Positions 1-5,566 of a DNA stretch of 7,705 nt are shown piece after piece (the stretch's first letter is position 1; the number at the start of each line of letters is the position of its first letter). A program made the position numbers and the translations under genes. The stretch is taken from NCBI GenBank assembly GCA_002369075.1, contig DFEG01000011.1, positions 1 through 7,705 of the forward strand, written 5' to 3'. The notes beneath the pieces were generated by a model. It was not told the DNA's origin and searched no databases. It worked only from the letters and a program-made list of their open reading frames with translations. Origin of the DNA: Bacteroidales bacterium UBA3808 (GTDB taxonomy: Bacteria > Bacteroidota > Bacteroidia > Bacteroidales > Paludibacteraceae).

Positions 1-335
1 CCGGCGTGCGCGACTATATCCACGTAGTGGACTTGGCTACGGCGCACGTGGCGGCGCTGCAGGCGATTGACCGCAAACAGGGGCTGGCGATCTATAATAT
101 CGGTACGGGCCACGGCTACTCGGTGCTCGACGTCGTCAATACCTTCGTCAAGGTCAACGGCGTGGAGGTACCGTATGAGATCAAGGATCGCCGCGCGGGC
201 GACATAGCGACCTGCTATTGCGACCCCGCCAAGGCGGCTAAGGAGTTGGGATGGAAAGCCCGATACGGGCTGGAGGAAATGTGCCGCGACTCCTGGAACT
301 GGCAAAAGAACAACCCTAATGGCTATCAATCATGA
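1..335 (+). CDS. galE: UDP-glucose 4-epimerase, C-terminal part (5' end outside window)
   Basis: Cytoplasmic NAD-dependent epimerase of the short-chain dehydrogenase/reductase superfamily that interconverts UDP-glucose and UDP-galactose (Leloir pathway and supply of sugars for surface glycans). Only about the last 111 residues of a protein usually near 340 are present; the first complete codon begins at base 3. The fragment opens with GVRDYIHVVDLA, the GalE signature, followed by YNIGTGHGYSVLDVV and then RRAGD, the arginine-containing UDP-binding motif near the C-terminus. It ends in DSWNWQKNNPNGY, matching the DTWxWQ...NPxGY tail of bacterial GalE, so the 3' end is intact. The stop codon overlaps the start of the downstream transporter (ATGA), so the two are probably co-translated. 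The GTG at base 6 is an internal valine, not a start. The call by family resemblance is very secure. Confidence 0.95.
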   Translation, partial: GVRDYIHVVDLATAHVAALQAIDRKQGLAIYNIGTGHGYSVLDVVNTFVKVNGVEVPYEIKDRRAGDIATCYCDPAKAAKELGWKARYGLEEMCRDSWNWQKNNPNGYQS

Positions 336-1588
336 GCAAAGAACAATCTTCCTCGTCACTCCGTGTGATCACGATTATCGCGATGATGTTCCTCTACGGC
401 ATGATCGCGTTTGTAACGAACCTCGCCGCTCCGGTCGGTAAGATCTGGGAGCAGTCTTTCACCGGCTCGCACGCCCAGTTCATGGGCATGCTGGGCAACG
501 CGATGAACTTCCTGGCGTACCTCATCATGGGTATTCCGGCGGGTCTCATGCTGTCCAAGGTGGGCTATAAGAGAACGGCGCTGATTGCGGTCTTTGTGGG
601 TTTCTTGGGTATCTTCGGGCAGTACCTCTCGGGCGTGTTCGACAGTTTCGTGGTGTACCTCTTAGGCGCGTTCATCTGCGGCTTCTCCGTGTGCATGCTC
701 AATACGGTGGTGAACCCGTTGCTGACCCTGATGGGCGGCGGCGGCAAGCGCGGTAACCAGCTCAACCTCATCGGCGGTACGATCAACTCGCTCGCCGGTT
801 CGCTCACGCCGATGCTCGTCGGTGCCCTCATCGGTGCCGAGCTGGCAGGCAAGGAGATCGACGATGTGAACATGATCCTCTATATCGCCATGGGCGTCTT
901 TGCAGTGGTGTATTTCGTGATCCGTATCACCCCGATCGCAGAGCCCGAGGGCGCAGGTCAGGAGGTCGTTTACGAGCGCTCCGCTTGGTCCTTCCGTCAC
1001 TTTGTGTTAGGTGCGGTGGCGATCCTGCTGTACATGGGTGTCGAGATCGGTATTCCGGCTACCCTCATCAGTTACATGACGCCGAAGGTGGGCTTCGCGG
1101 TAGCGGGTTTCATCGCCGGACGGTACTGGCTGCTGATGCTCGTAGGGCGGTTCATCGGCTCGGCTATCGGTGGTAAGATCTCTTCCCGCGCAATGCTCAT
1201 CACCGCTGCCTCGATGACCGTGGCACTGATCGCTACGGCGATGTGTCTGGGCGACTCCGTGATGGTCAAGACCTTCGTACAGGGACAGGTGATGGAAGTG
1301 CCGGTGGCTTCGACCCTGCTCGTGCTGACCGGTCTGTTCACCTCCATCATGTGGGGCTGTATCTTCAACCTCTCGGTGGAGGGCCTGGGCAAGTACACCG
1401 CCAAAGCGTCGGGTATCTTTATGACGATGGTAGTCGGCGGCGCTATCTGGCCGTCGCTGCAAGCAGCTCTCGCGGGGAACATCGGTATCCTCGTCAGCTA
1501 CATCGTTCCGCTCCTCTGCGCCGCGTATATACTCTATTACGCCATCGCAGGGTGCAAGAACGTCAATAAGGACATCAAGATTGATTGA
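332..1588 (+). CDS. MFS sugar transporter, FHS (FucP-like) family
   Basis: Inner-membrane carrier of 418 residues, a normal length for the fucose:H+ symporter branch of the major facilitator superfamily. About twelve hydrophobic segments are visible, roughly at residues 11-31, 55-76, 84-101, 106-126, 144-168, 180-200, 224-246, 258-276, 287-306, 327-347, 358-378 and 385-406. Family-like motifs are MGIPAGLMLSKVGYKR after segment 2 (residues 66-81), NPLLTLMGGGGKRGNQLN (128-145) and IFNLSVEGLGKYTAKASG (344-361), which parallel the FucP stretches NPYLTLLG and LALPGLGKHTKQGSG. The start codon overlaps the galE stop by 4 bases, so it is probably translated by coupling. That neighbour suggests a hexose such as galactose, while the nearby GH105 and uxaA genes make a uronic acid possible; the sequence alone does not decide. 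It is convergent with GH105, with 12 bp between the stop codons. Confidence 0.87.
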   Translation: MSKEQSSSSLRVITIIAMMFLYGMIAFVTNLAAPVGKIWEQSFTGSHAQFMGMLGNAMNFLAYLIMGIPAGLMLSKVGYKRTALIAVFVGFLGIFGQYLSGVFDSFVVYLLGAFICGFSVCMLNTVVNPLLTLMGGGGKRGNQLNLIGGTINSLAGSLTPMLVGALIGAELAGKEIDDVNMILYIAMGVFAVVYFVIRITPIAEPEGAGQEVVYERSAWSFRHFVLGAVAILLYMGVEIGIPATLISYMTPKVGFAVAGFIAGRYWLLMLVGRFIGSAIGGKISSRAMLITAASMTVALIATAMCLGDSVMVKTFVQGQVMEVPVASTLLVLTGLFTSIMWGCIFNLSVEGLGKYTAKASGIFMTMVVGGAIWPSLQAALAGNIGILVSYIVPLLCAAYILYYAIAGCKNVNKDIKID

Positions 1589-1600
1589 CCGGGAACAGGC

Positions 1601-2758
1601 TTACCGGCTTAACTCGATACAAGCCAAGATGAGAGGGGCGACTCCTTTGGGGTCGTCTCTTCTTATTTTCTCGTGGATGTAGTACTCGTAGGTGCCGTCG
1701 CGGTAGGGGTTTCCGCCCAGTCCGGCTACGGCGCAGCAGTCGGTGAGGGAGAGCGAACCGTCCTCTTCGCGGATCAGCTTATGCGCCTTGAGCCCCTCTA
1801 AGATTTGTTTCGCCTCCTCTTTGTAGCGCTTGTCAAGCACACCGAGTCGTGCGCCTTTGGCGAACGCGTAGCAGTACATCGCCGAGCAGGTGGACTCGAG
1901 GTAGTTGCCCTCCTCGCCGGCACGGTCGGGTACCTGGTACCAGAGGTGCGTCTCGGGATCCTGTACGGTCAGCAGGGCTGCGGCTACACGGCTCAATATA
2001 GCCTCTATTTCCGCGCGCTCCGGTTGGTTTGCCGGCATGAACTCCAATACATCGCAGAGCGCCATGACGTACCATCCTTCGGCGCGCCCCCAGGTCTCGG
2101 GGCTGCAGCCGGTGATAGAGTCGCTCCAACCCATCTGACGGCTCTCGTCCCAGCCGTGGTGGTTGAGCCCGTTCGCCTTGCGGGTGTGGGCATCGACCAC
2201 GAGGAACTGCCTGGCGATGTCGCTCCACGCCTCCGGCTCGGGTTTCCACGCCGCGTAACGGGCGTAGAAAGTAGTGCCGGTGAAGAGTCCGTCGAGCCAC
2301 ATCTGGTGCTCATACACCTGCTTGTGCCAGAACCCGCCTTCCTCCGTCCGGGGCTGCTCGCGCAGCTGGTCACGGAGCGTCTCAATAGCGGTTACGTACT
2401 GCGGCTTGGGGGCAATCTCATTGAGCAGGATAAGGAAATTGCCGCCCTGGATACGGTCCATGTTATAGAGACTCTTCTTGTAGGTCAGGATAGTGCCGTC
2501 CGTACTGATGAACTGGTCCGCAAACTGCTGCGCGTGGCGGAGGTAGGTGGTGTCGCCCGTGGCGGTATAGAGCTCCACGAAAGCGCGCGCCATGAGGGTA
2601 GGCGTGTACTCCCATTTGGGTTTGGATGCACCGTCACATTGCCAGATCTCGGGGTGGTGAACCATCTCCGAACGACCGATCTCTTCTGCCATCTGCAGAT
2701 AACTGTTGGAACTGCAAGCGGTCAGCACCAAGGCTGCCATAAGAATGAATTTTCGCAT
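1601..2758 (-). CDS. Lipoprotein GH105 family unsaturated rhamnogalacturonyl/glucuronyl hydrolase
   Basis: Glycoside hydrolase of the GH105 (YteR/RhiN-type) (alpha/alpha)6-barrel family. It hydrates and releases the unsaturated uronic acid left at the non-reducing end of oligosaccharides by polysaccharide lyases, most often from pectin rhamnogalacturonan. The protein has 385 residues. The start at 2758 gives MRKFILMAALVLTAC, a short signal peptide with an LTAC lipobox and lipidated Cys15, so the enzyme should be membrane-anchored outside the cytoplasm. Motifs in order are YNMDRIQGG (Asp101), HQMWLDGLF (Asp156, equivalent to the catalytic Asp143 of YteR), NHHGWDES (199-206), WGRAEGWYVMAL (223-234), YLESTCSAM (286-294) and GTYEYYI near the end. 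The reading frame stays open to 2851, but that extension crosses the promoter and would bury the signal peptide. It has its own promoter, with a leader of about 15-20 bases and no Shine-Dalgarno sequence. Substrate within GH105 (or related GH88) is not certain. Confidence 0.9.
   Translation of the reverse strand: MRKFILMAALVLTACSSNSYLQMAEEIGRSEMVHHPEIWQCDGASKPKWEYTPTLMARAFVELYTATGDTTYLRHAQQFADQFISTDGTILTYKKSLYNMDRIQGGNFLILLNEIAPKPQYVTAIETLRDQLREQPRTEEGGFWHKQVYEHQMWLDGLFTGTTFYARYAAWKPEPEAWSDIARQFLVVDAHTRKANGLNHHGWDESRQMGWSDSITGCSPETWGRAEGWYVMALCDVLEFMPANQPERAEIEAILSRVAAALLTVQDPETHLWYQVPDRAGEEGNYLESTCSAMYCYAFAKGARLGVLDKRYKEEAKQILEGLKAHKLIREEDGSLSLTDCCAVAGLGGNPYRDGTYEYYIHEKIRRDDPKGVAPLILACIELSR
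1639..1669 (+). terminator. Possible terminator of the galE-transporter mRNA, inside the GH105 3' end
   Basis: On the + strand, about 50 bases after the transporter stop, CGACTCC (1639-1645) can pair with GGGGTCG (1649-1655) around a TTT loop, including one G-T wobble. It is followed by the T-rich run TCTCTTCTTATTTT (1656-1669). The shape fits an intrinsic terminator. The same bases also encode the conserved-looking DDPKGVAPLILA end of the GH105 protein on the other strand, so the hairpin may be a by-product of coding sequence. No better candidate exists in the 12-bp gap. Confidence 0.3.
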
Positions 2759-2779
2759 GGTGATTTCTGTTTTACGGCG

Positions 2780-2811
2780 CAAAATTACAAAAAAAAATGC
2801 ATATAGCCAAA
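2780..2811 (-). promoter_or_regulatory. Bacteroidetes-type promoter of the GH105 gene
   Basis: Read on the - strand, TTTG (2811-2808) is followed after exactly 20 bases by TAATTTTG (2787-2780), which fits the Bacteroidetes sigma-factor consensus of a -33 TTTG and a -7 TAnnTTTG box. Transcription would start near 2775, leaving a leader of under 20 bases before the ATG at 2758. The spacer contains a run of nine T on this strand (2789-2797), directly upstream of the -7 box. Confidence 0.75.
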
Positions 2812-2816
2812 TAAAA

Positions 2817-2848
2817 TTTGTGTATTTCAAAAAAAAGTAGTACCTTTG
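2817..2848 (+). promoter_or_regulatory. Bacteroidetes-type promoter of tRNA-Leu
   Basis: TTTG (2817-2820), a 20-base spacer and TACCTTTG (2841-2848) match the Bacteroidetes -33/-7 consensus exactly. Transcription would begin around 2853, giving a 5' leader of roughly 25-30 bases to be trimmed by RNase P at 2881. Eight adenines (2829-2836) lie in the spacer. Its -33 box is 5 bp from the -33 box of the opposite promoter. Confidence 0.8.
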
Positions 2849-2880
2849 CACCCGATTTGGTGAAAACTACTTAATCCCTT

Positions 2881-2969
2881 GCCGCGATGGTGGAATAGGT
2901 AGACACGAAGGACTTAAAATCCTTTGGCCAGTGATGGCTGTGCCGGTTCGACCCCGGCTCGCGGTACCA
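2881..2969 (+). tRNA. tRNA-Leu, anticodon UAA, CCA encoded
   Basis: Complete class II tRNA of 89 bases including the encoded CCA (2967-2969). The acceptor stem is GCCGCGA (2881-2887) with TCGCGGT (2959-2965), including a G-U pair at 1:72, and the discriminator base is A2966. The anticodon stem AAGGA/TCCTT (2908-2912/2920-2924) encloses the loop CTTAAAA, with anticodon TAA at 2915-2917. The long variable arm GGCCA-GTGA-TGGCT (2926-2939) is the mark of a leucine/serine-type tRNA. The T arm is GCCGG-TTCGACC-CCGGC (2942-2958). The leucine identity follows from the UAA anticodon. It reads UUA and, by wobble, UUG codons. It is a single-gene transcript with its own promoter and an abutting terminator. 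Confidence 0.97.
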
Positions 2970-3001
2970 AAAATGACGACTCTCGGAGCCGTCATTTTTG
3001 G
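2967..3001. terminator. Bidirectional intrinsic terminator sharing the tRNA CCA end
   Basis: CCAAAAATGACG (2967-2978) is perfectly complementary to CGTCATTTTTGG (2990-3001), a 12-bp stem. Inside, CTC/GAG (2980-2982/2986-2988) can extend it past an A-C mismatch to a TCG loop. The five A on the left and five T on the right make it work in either direction: for the tRNA on + and for the uxaA-comF-nadB-NlpC run on -, whose last stop is about 80 bases away. The first three bases of the stem are the encoded CCA of the tRNA. Confidence 0.85.
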
Positions 3002-3092
3002 TTATGTCTTTTGTCTTTTGTCTTATGTCTTATGTCTTATGTCTTTTGTCTTTCTACTTTTGTCTTTCTACTTTCTACTTTCTACTCCCTTC
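3002..3092. repeat. 7-bp tandem repeat tract (two unit families)
   Basis: Twelve exact heptads in register run from 3002 to 3085: TTATGTC (4), TTTTGTC (4) and TTTCTAC (4), followed by a degenerate unit TCCCTTC (3086-3092). The TTTCTAC type clusters at the right, next to the peptidase gene, with one TTTTGTC interleaved. On the - strand the units read GTAGAAA, GACAAAA and GACATAA, so a transcript through them is almost pure purine and unlikely to fold. The TAG stop codon of the NlpC/P60 gene (3082-3084) is part of the first GTAGAAA unit. There are no spacers, so this is not a CRISPR array. It fills the gap between that gene and the terminator hairpin. Confidence 0.92.
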
Positions 3093-3924
3093 TGATTGCC
3101 ACTAAGTGGTGGGTGTAACCGCCTGCCTCTGCGGAGTAGATGCCCTGCTCGTCGATTTTCTCCACCTTCACGCGTCCGGAGCAGTGTATCACACGCCCGG
3201 AGTCGATGAGGATACCCACGTGGGTGATCCGTCCGTCCTCGTGGTCGAAGAAAACAAGGTCACCCGCTTGGGCTTTGTCCAGGGAGGCTATTAGTTGTCC
3301 CTGTGTGGCTTGCTCGGAGGCGTTGCGGGGCAGGTGTTTGCCAAAGAGACTCATGACGATCTGGCTGAAACCCGAGCAGTCCATGCCCAGAGCGTTCTTG
3401 CCGCCCCAGAGGTAGGGTACGTTGAGGAAGAAACGGGTGACTTGCAGGAGGTTCTCCTGGTTCAACTCACGCGGCGTGGTGATGACCATGTTGGGGTCGA
3501 TGCGGAAACCTACGCCTAAGACCTCGAACCGCCCGAAGCGCGCCTCACGCCCTTCGTAATTCGTAATTTGCAGTTCGTACTTAGCAAGCCTTGTGCCGGC
3601 GGTGAGAGGAATGGTCTGACCGTTGTTCTCACTCATGGCGTACGCCATCGGGAATGCCACCAAGGCAGCGTTCTTGAGTGCCGCGCCATAAGCGGTGTAC
3701 TCTTCCTCGGTCATGGATGCAATCATCTTCGCATCGACCCATCCTTCCTGACCGTCCGCTTCCAAGCGTACACGGTACCATTTGGGCGGAAGGCTTTCAT
3801 CCGAGGGCTCACGGCTCATCAGCGTACAGAGTTCGCCGAAGAGCATCTGCGTCTCCTGCTCCGCGCCCTCGCGCGCCTCTGCCCGCACGGGCACTATACT
3901 ATGTAAGGAAATAGCTTTTACCAT
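3082..3924 (-). CDS. NlpC/P60 (C40) cysteine peptidase with SH3-like N-terminal region
   Basis: Protein of 280 residues resembling YkfC-type gamma-D-glutamyl-L-diamino acid endopeptidases, which cut peptidoglycan stem peptides. Residues 1-70 look like a bacterial SH3 domain (IVPVRAEAREGAEQETQMLFGE, ending in WYRVRLEADGQEGWVD, shown here in outline), a second SH3-like region follows to about 145, and the catalytic domain occupies about 160-280. Visible catalytic features are PYLWGGKNALGMDCSGF with nucleophile Cys183, ITHVGI with His235, and VIHCSG with His247 as the probable third residue. No signal peptide is seen, so recycling of murein peptides in the cytoplasm is the likeliest role. The ATG overlaps the nadB stop by 7 bases (ATGGTAA), which suggests translational coupling and supports this start. 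Residues 115-124 (KYELQITNYE) are encoded by a 7-bp repeat tract. The stop codon lies in another tract. Confidence 0.9.
   Translation of the reverse strand: MVKAISLHSIVPVRAEAREGAEQETQMLFGELCTLMSREPSDESLPPKWYRVRLEADGQEGWVDAKMIASMTEEEYTAYGAALKNAALVAFPMAYAMSENNGQTIPLTAGTRLAKYELQITNYEGREARFGRFEVLGVGFRIDPNMVITTPRELNQENLLQVTRFFLNVPYLWGGKNALGMDCSGFSQIVMSLFGKHLPRNASEQATQGQLIASLDKAQAGDLVFFDHEDGRITHVGILIDSGRVIHCSGRVKVEKIDEQGIYSAEAGGYTHHLVAIRRE
3553..3587. repeat. 7-bp repeat tract inside the NlpC/P60 coding region
   Basis: Five heptads in register: TTCGTAA, TTCGTAA, TTTGCAG, TTCGTAC and TTAGCAA. In the gene's direction they read TTGCTAA, GTACGAA, CTGCAAA, TTACGAA, TTACGAA and are translated as part of LAKYELQITNYEG. 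The period equals that of the tract at 3002-3092, but the unit sequence differs. The last four units contain no stop codon in any of the three frames of the coding strand. Confidence 0.8.
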
Positions 3925-5519
3925 ACTTCCTGCGGGTGGTGGTTATCGGTCCGCGGGTAGTCGATCGAGTAGTGCAAACCGCGGGACTCCTTGCGCTCCA
4001 GCGCCTGACGGGTGATGAGGTAACCTACGTTGATCATGTTCCTCAGTTCGCATATATCTTTGGTTGCTTTTACGCGGCGGAAGAGGTCTTCGGTCTCTTC
4101 GTAGAGCAGGTCGAGGCGTTCCCACGCGCGGCGCAGACGCAGGTCGGACCGCACGATACCCACATACGTGGACATGATTTGTCCTACCTCCTTGACGTCC
4201 TGTGCGATCAAGACGCGCTCCTCGTTCGAGAGTGTGCCCTCGTCGTTCCACGCCGGTACGGCTTCGTTGAAATCGTACTCCTCGATGACGGAGAGGCTGT
4301 GCTTGGCAGCTGCGTCGGCATAGACCACCGCCTCGATAAGCGAGTTGGACGCCAGACGGTTACCGCCGTGCAGACCCGTGCAGGAACATTCGCCTACGGC
4401 GTAGAGCCGGCGGATAGTGCTCTGGCCGTCCAGATCGACCTTGATACCGCCGCACATGTAGTGCGCGCAAGGGGCTACGGGGATGTAGTCCTTGGTGATA
4501 TCAATGCCGATGGAGAGGCACTTGGCGTAGATATTGGGGAAGTGGTGTTTGGTCTCCTCGGGGTCCTTGTGGGTCACGTCAAGGCAGACATGGTCAATCG
4601 CGTGGATCTTCATCTCATTATCAATCGCGCGGGCTACTATGTCGCGCGGCGCGAGTGAGAGACGCGGGTCGTATTTCTGCATGAACTCTTCTCCGTTAGG
4701 CAGCCTTAGGATACCTCCGTAGCCGCGCATCGCCTCGGTGATGAGGTAGGCGGGGTGGGTCTCGGCGGGATTGAAGAGCGAGGTGGGGTGGAACTGCACG
4801 AACTCCATGTCTTTGACCAGACCCTTGGCGCGATAGACCATCGCGATACCGTCGCCGGTAGCTATCTCGGGGTTGGTGGTCGTAGCATAGACGGCACCCG
4901 TGCCGCCGGTCGCCATGAGCGTAATACGGCTCAGGTAAGTGTCTATCTTCTGTGTCTCGGGATTCAGGATATATGCGCCGTAGCACTCGATGTCCGGTGT
5001 GCGGCGGGTGACCCGCACGCCTAAGTGGTGCTGCGTGATGATCTCCACTGCAAAATGGTTCTCCAATACCTCTATGTATGGGTTGCGGCGAACCGCCTCG
5101 ATGAGGCCGCGCTGGATCTCCGCACCCGTGTCGTCGGCGTGGTGGAGAATACGGAACTCGGAGTGGCCGCCCTCGCGGTGGAGGTCGAACTCACCGTCCT
5201 CTTTCTTGTCAAAATTAACGCCCCAGTTGACCAGTTCCTCAATGCCTTTCGGGGCGTTGCGTACTACCTGTTCCACGGCTGCTGGGTCGCTCAGCCAGTC
5301 GCCGGCTACCATTGTGTCGTGGATATGTTTCTCAAAGTCGTCCACCTTGAGGTTGGTGACGGACGCAATGCCGCCTTGTGCTTTCGCAGTGTTCGCTTCT
5401 TCCAGCGTCGTCTTGCAGCACAACGCAATGCGGTATTTCTCTGCCCGCGCTACTTTCAGCGCGAAACTCAGACCGGCTACACCGCCGCCGATAATCAGAA
5501 AATCGTATTTCTTTGTCAT
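3918..5519 (-). CDS. nadB: L-aspartate oxidase
   Basis: FAD-dependent cytoplasmic enzyme (EC 1.4.3.16) that oxidises L-aspartate to iminoaspartate, the first step of de novo NAD synthesis; NadA then makes quinolinate from it. The 533 residues are full length for the family. The N-terminal dinucleotide-binding motif is IIGGGVAGL (9-17), followed by TAKAQGGIA (44-52). Substrate-site residues known from E. coli NadB have counterparts: His244 in QFHPTS, Arg292 in LAPRDIVARAI, and His353 in CAHYMCGGI. The FAD-binding tail is GECSCTGLHGGNRLASNSL (376-394), and the helical C-terminal domain holds RSDLRLRRAW. The combination separates it from succinate dehydrogenase flavoproteins. It starts 43 bases after comF, with an AGGA sequence 9 bases before the ATG supplied by an 8-bp repeat, and its stop overlaps the peptidase start. 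nadA and nadC are not in the window. Confidence 0.97.
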   Translation of the reverse strand: MTKKYDFLIIGGGVAGLSFALKVARAEKYRIALCCKTTLEEANTAKAQGGIASVTNLKVDDFEKHIHDTMVAGDWLSDPAAVEQVVRNAPKGIEELVNWGVNFDKKEDGEFDLHREGGHSEFRILHHADDTGAEIQRGLIEAVRRNPYIEVLENHFAVEIITQHHLGVRVTRRTPDIECYGAYILNPETQKIDTYLSRITLMATGGTGAVYATTTNPEIATGDGIAMVYRAKGLVKDMEFVQFHPTSLFNPAETHPAYLITEAMRGYGGILRLPNGEEFMQKYDPRLSLAPRDIVARAIDNEMKIHAIDHVCLDVTHKDPEETKHHFPNIYAKCLSIGIDITKDYIPVAPCAHYMCGGIKVDLDGQSTIRRLYAVGECSCTGLHGGNRLASNSLIEAVVYADAAAKHSLSVIEEYDFNEAVPAWNDEGTLSNEERVLIAQDVKEVGQIMSTYVGIVRSDLRLRRAWERLDLLYEETEDLFRRVKATKDICELRNMINVGYLITRQALERKESRGLHYSIDYPRTDNHHPQEVW

Positions 5520-5526
5520 AATATGT

Positions 5527-5566
5527 TTTCCTAGTTCCTTAGTCTCCTAATTCCCTGGTCTCCTAT
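5527..5566. repeat. 8-bp tandem repeat tract between comF and nadB
   Basis: Five degenerate octads in exact register: TTTCCTAG, TTCCTTAG, TCTCCTAA, TTCCCTGG and TCTCCTAT. On the coding (-) strand they read ATAGGAGA, CCAGGGAA, TTAGGAGA, CTAAGGAA, CTAGGAAA, so several combine a TAG or TAA with an AGGA or AGGAGA core. The comF stop codon (5563-5565) is the TAG of the first unit, and the AGGA of the last unit (5529-5532) lies 9 bases before the nadB ATG. The tract fills nearly the whole 43-base gap. Confidence 0.8.
5529..5532 (-). promoter_or_regulatory. Shine-Dalgarno-like AGGA for nadB, within repeat unit
   Basis: On the - strand AGGA is separated by 9 bases from the nadB ATG at 5519. Bacteroidetes rarely depend on Shine-Dalgarno pairing, so its use is uncertain. 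It belongs to the last unit of the 8-bp tract, and stronger AGGAGA cores lie further upstream in the same tract. Confidence 0.4.

Noticed and set aside
1589..1600. CCGG...CCGG inverted repeat in the gap between the transporter and GH105 stops
   Set aside because: The stem is only about 4 bp and no T-run follows, so it is too weak to call a terminator.
1805..2806. Long open frame on the + strand opposite the GH105 gene
   Set aside because: It shows no recognisable motif and is rich in Arg, Val and Gly as expected from the reverse complement of a GC-rich gene. It runs through the GH105 promoter, while the opposite strand has full family motifs.
2759..2851. Upstream extension of the GH105 reading frame by 31 codons
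   Set aside because: It would pass through the promoter boxes and put residues ahead of a proper lipoprotein signal peptide. The ATG at 2758 is far better.
2881..2965. G-U pair at the end of the tRNA acceptor stem as a defect
   Set aside because: The same GCCG...CGGUACCA arrangement is normal in other bacterial leucine tRNAs, including E. coli.
2881..3001. tRNA as attachment site of an integrated element
   Set aside because: I found no second copy of the tRNA 3' end in the window, and there is no integrase or other mobile gene nearby.
3002..3092. CRISPR array
   Set aside because: The units are 7 bp with no spacers between them.
2924..3118. Small + strand open frame crossing the tRNA 3' end and the repeat tract
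   Set aside because: It overlaps the tRNA and terminator, and its Leu/Ser/Phe-rich sequence is just translated repeat.
3936..4658. Open frame of about 240 codons on the + strand opposite nadB
   Set aside because: It is an antisense shadow of a gene with intact catalytic motifs, and it has no promoter or domain of its own.
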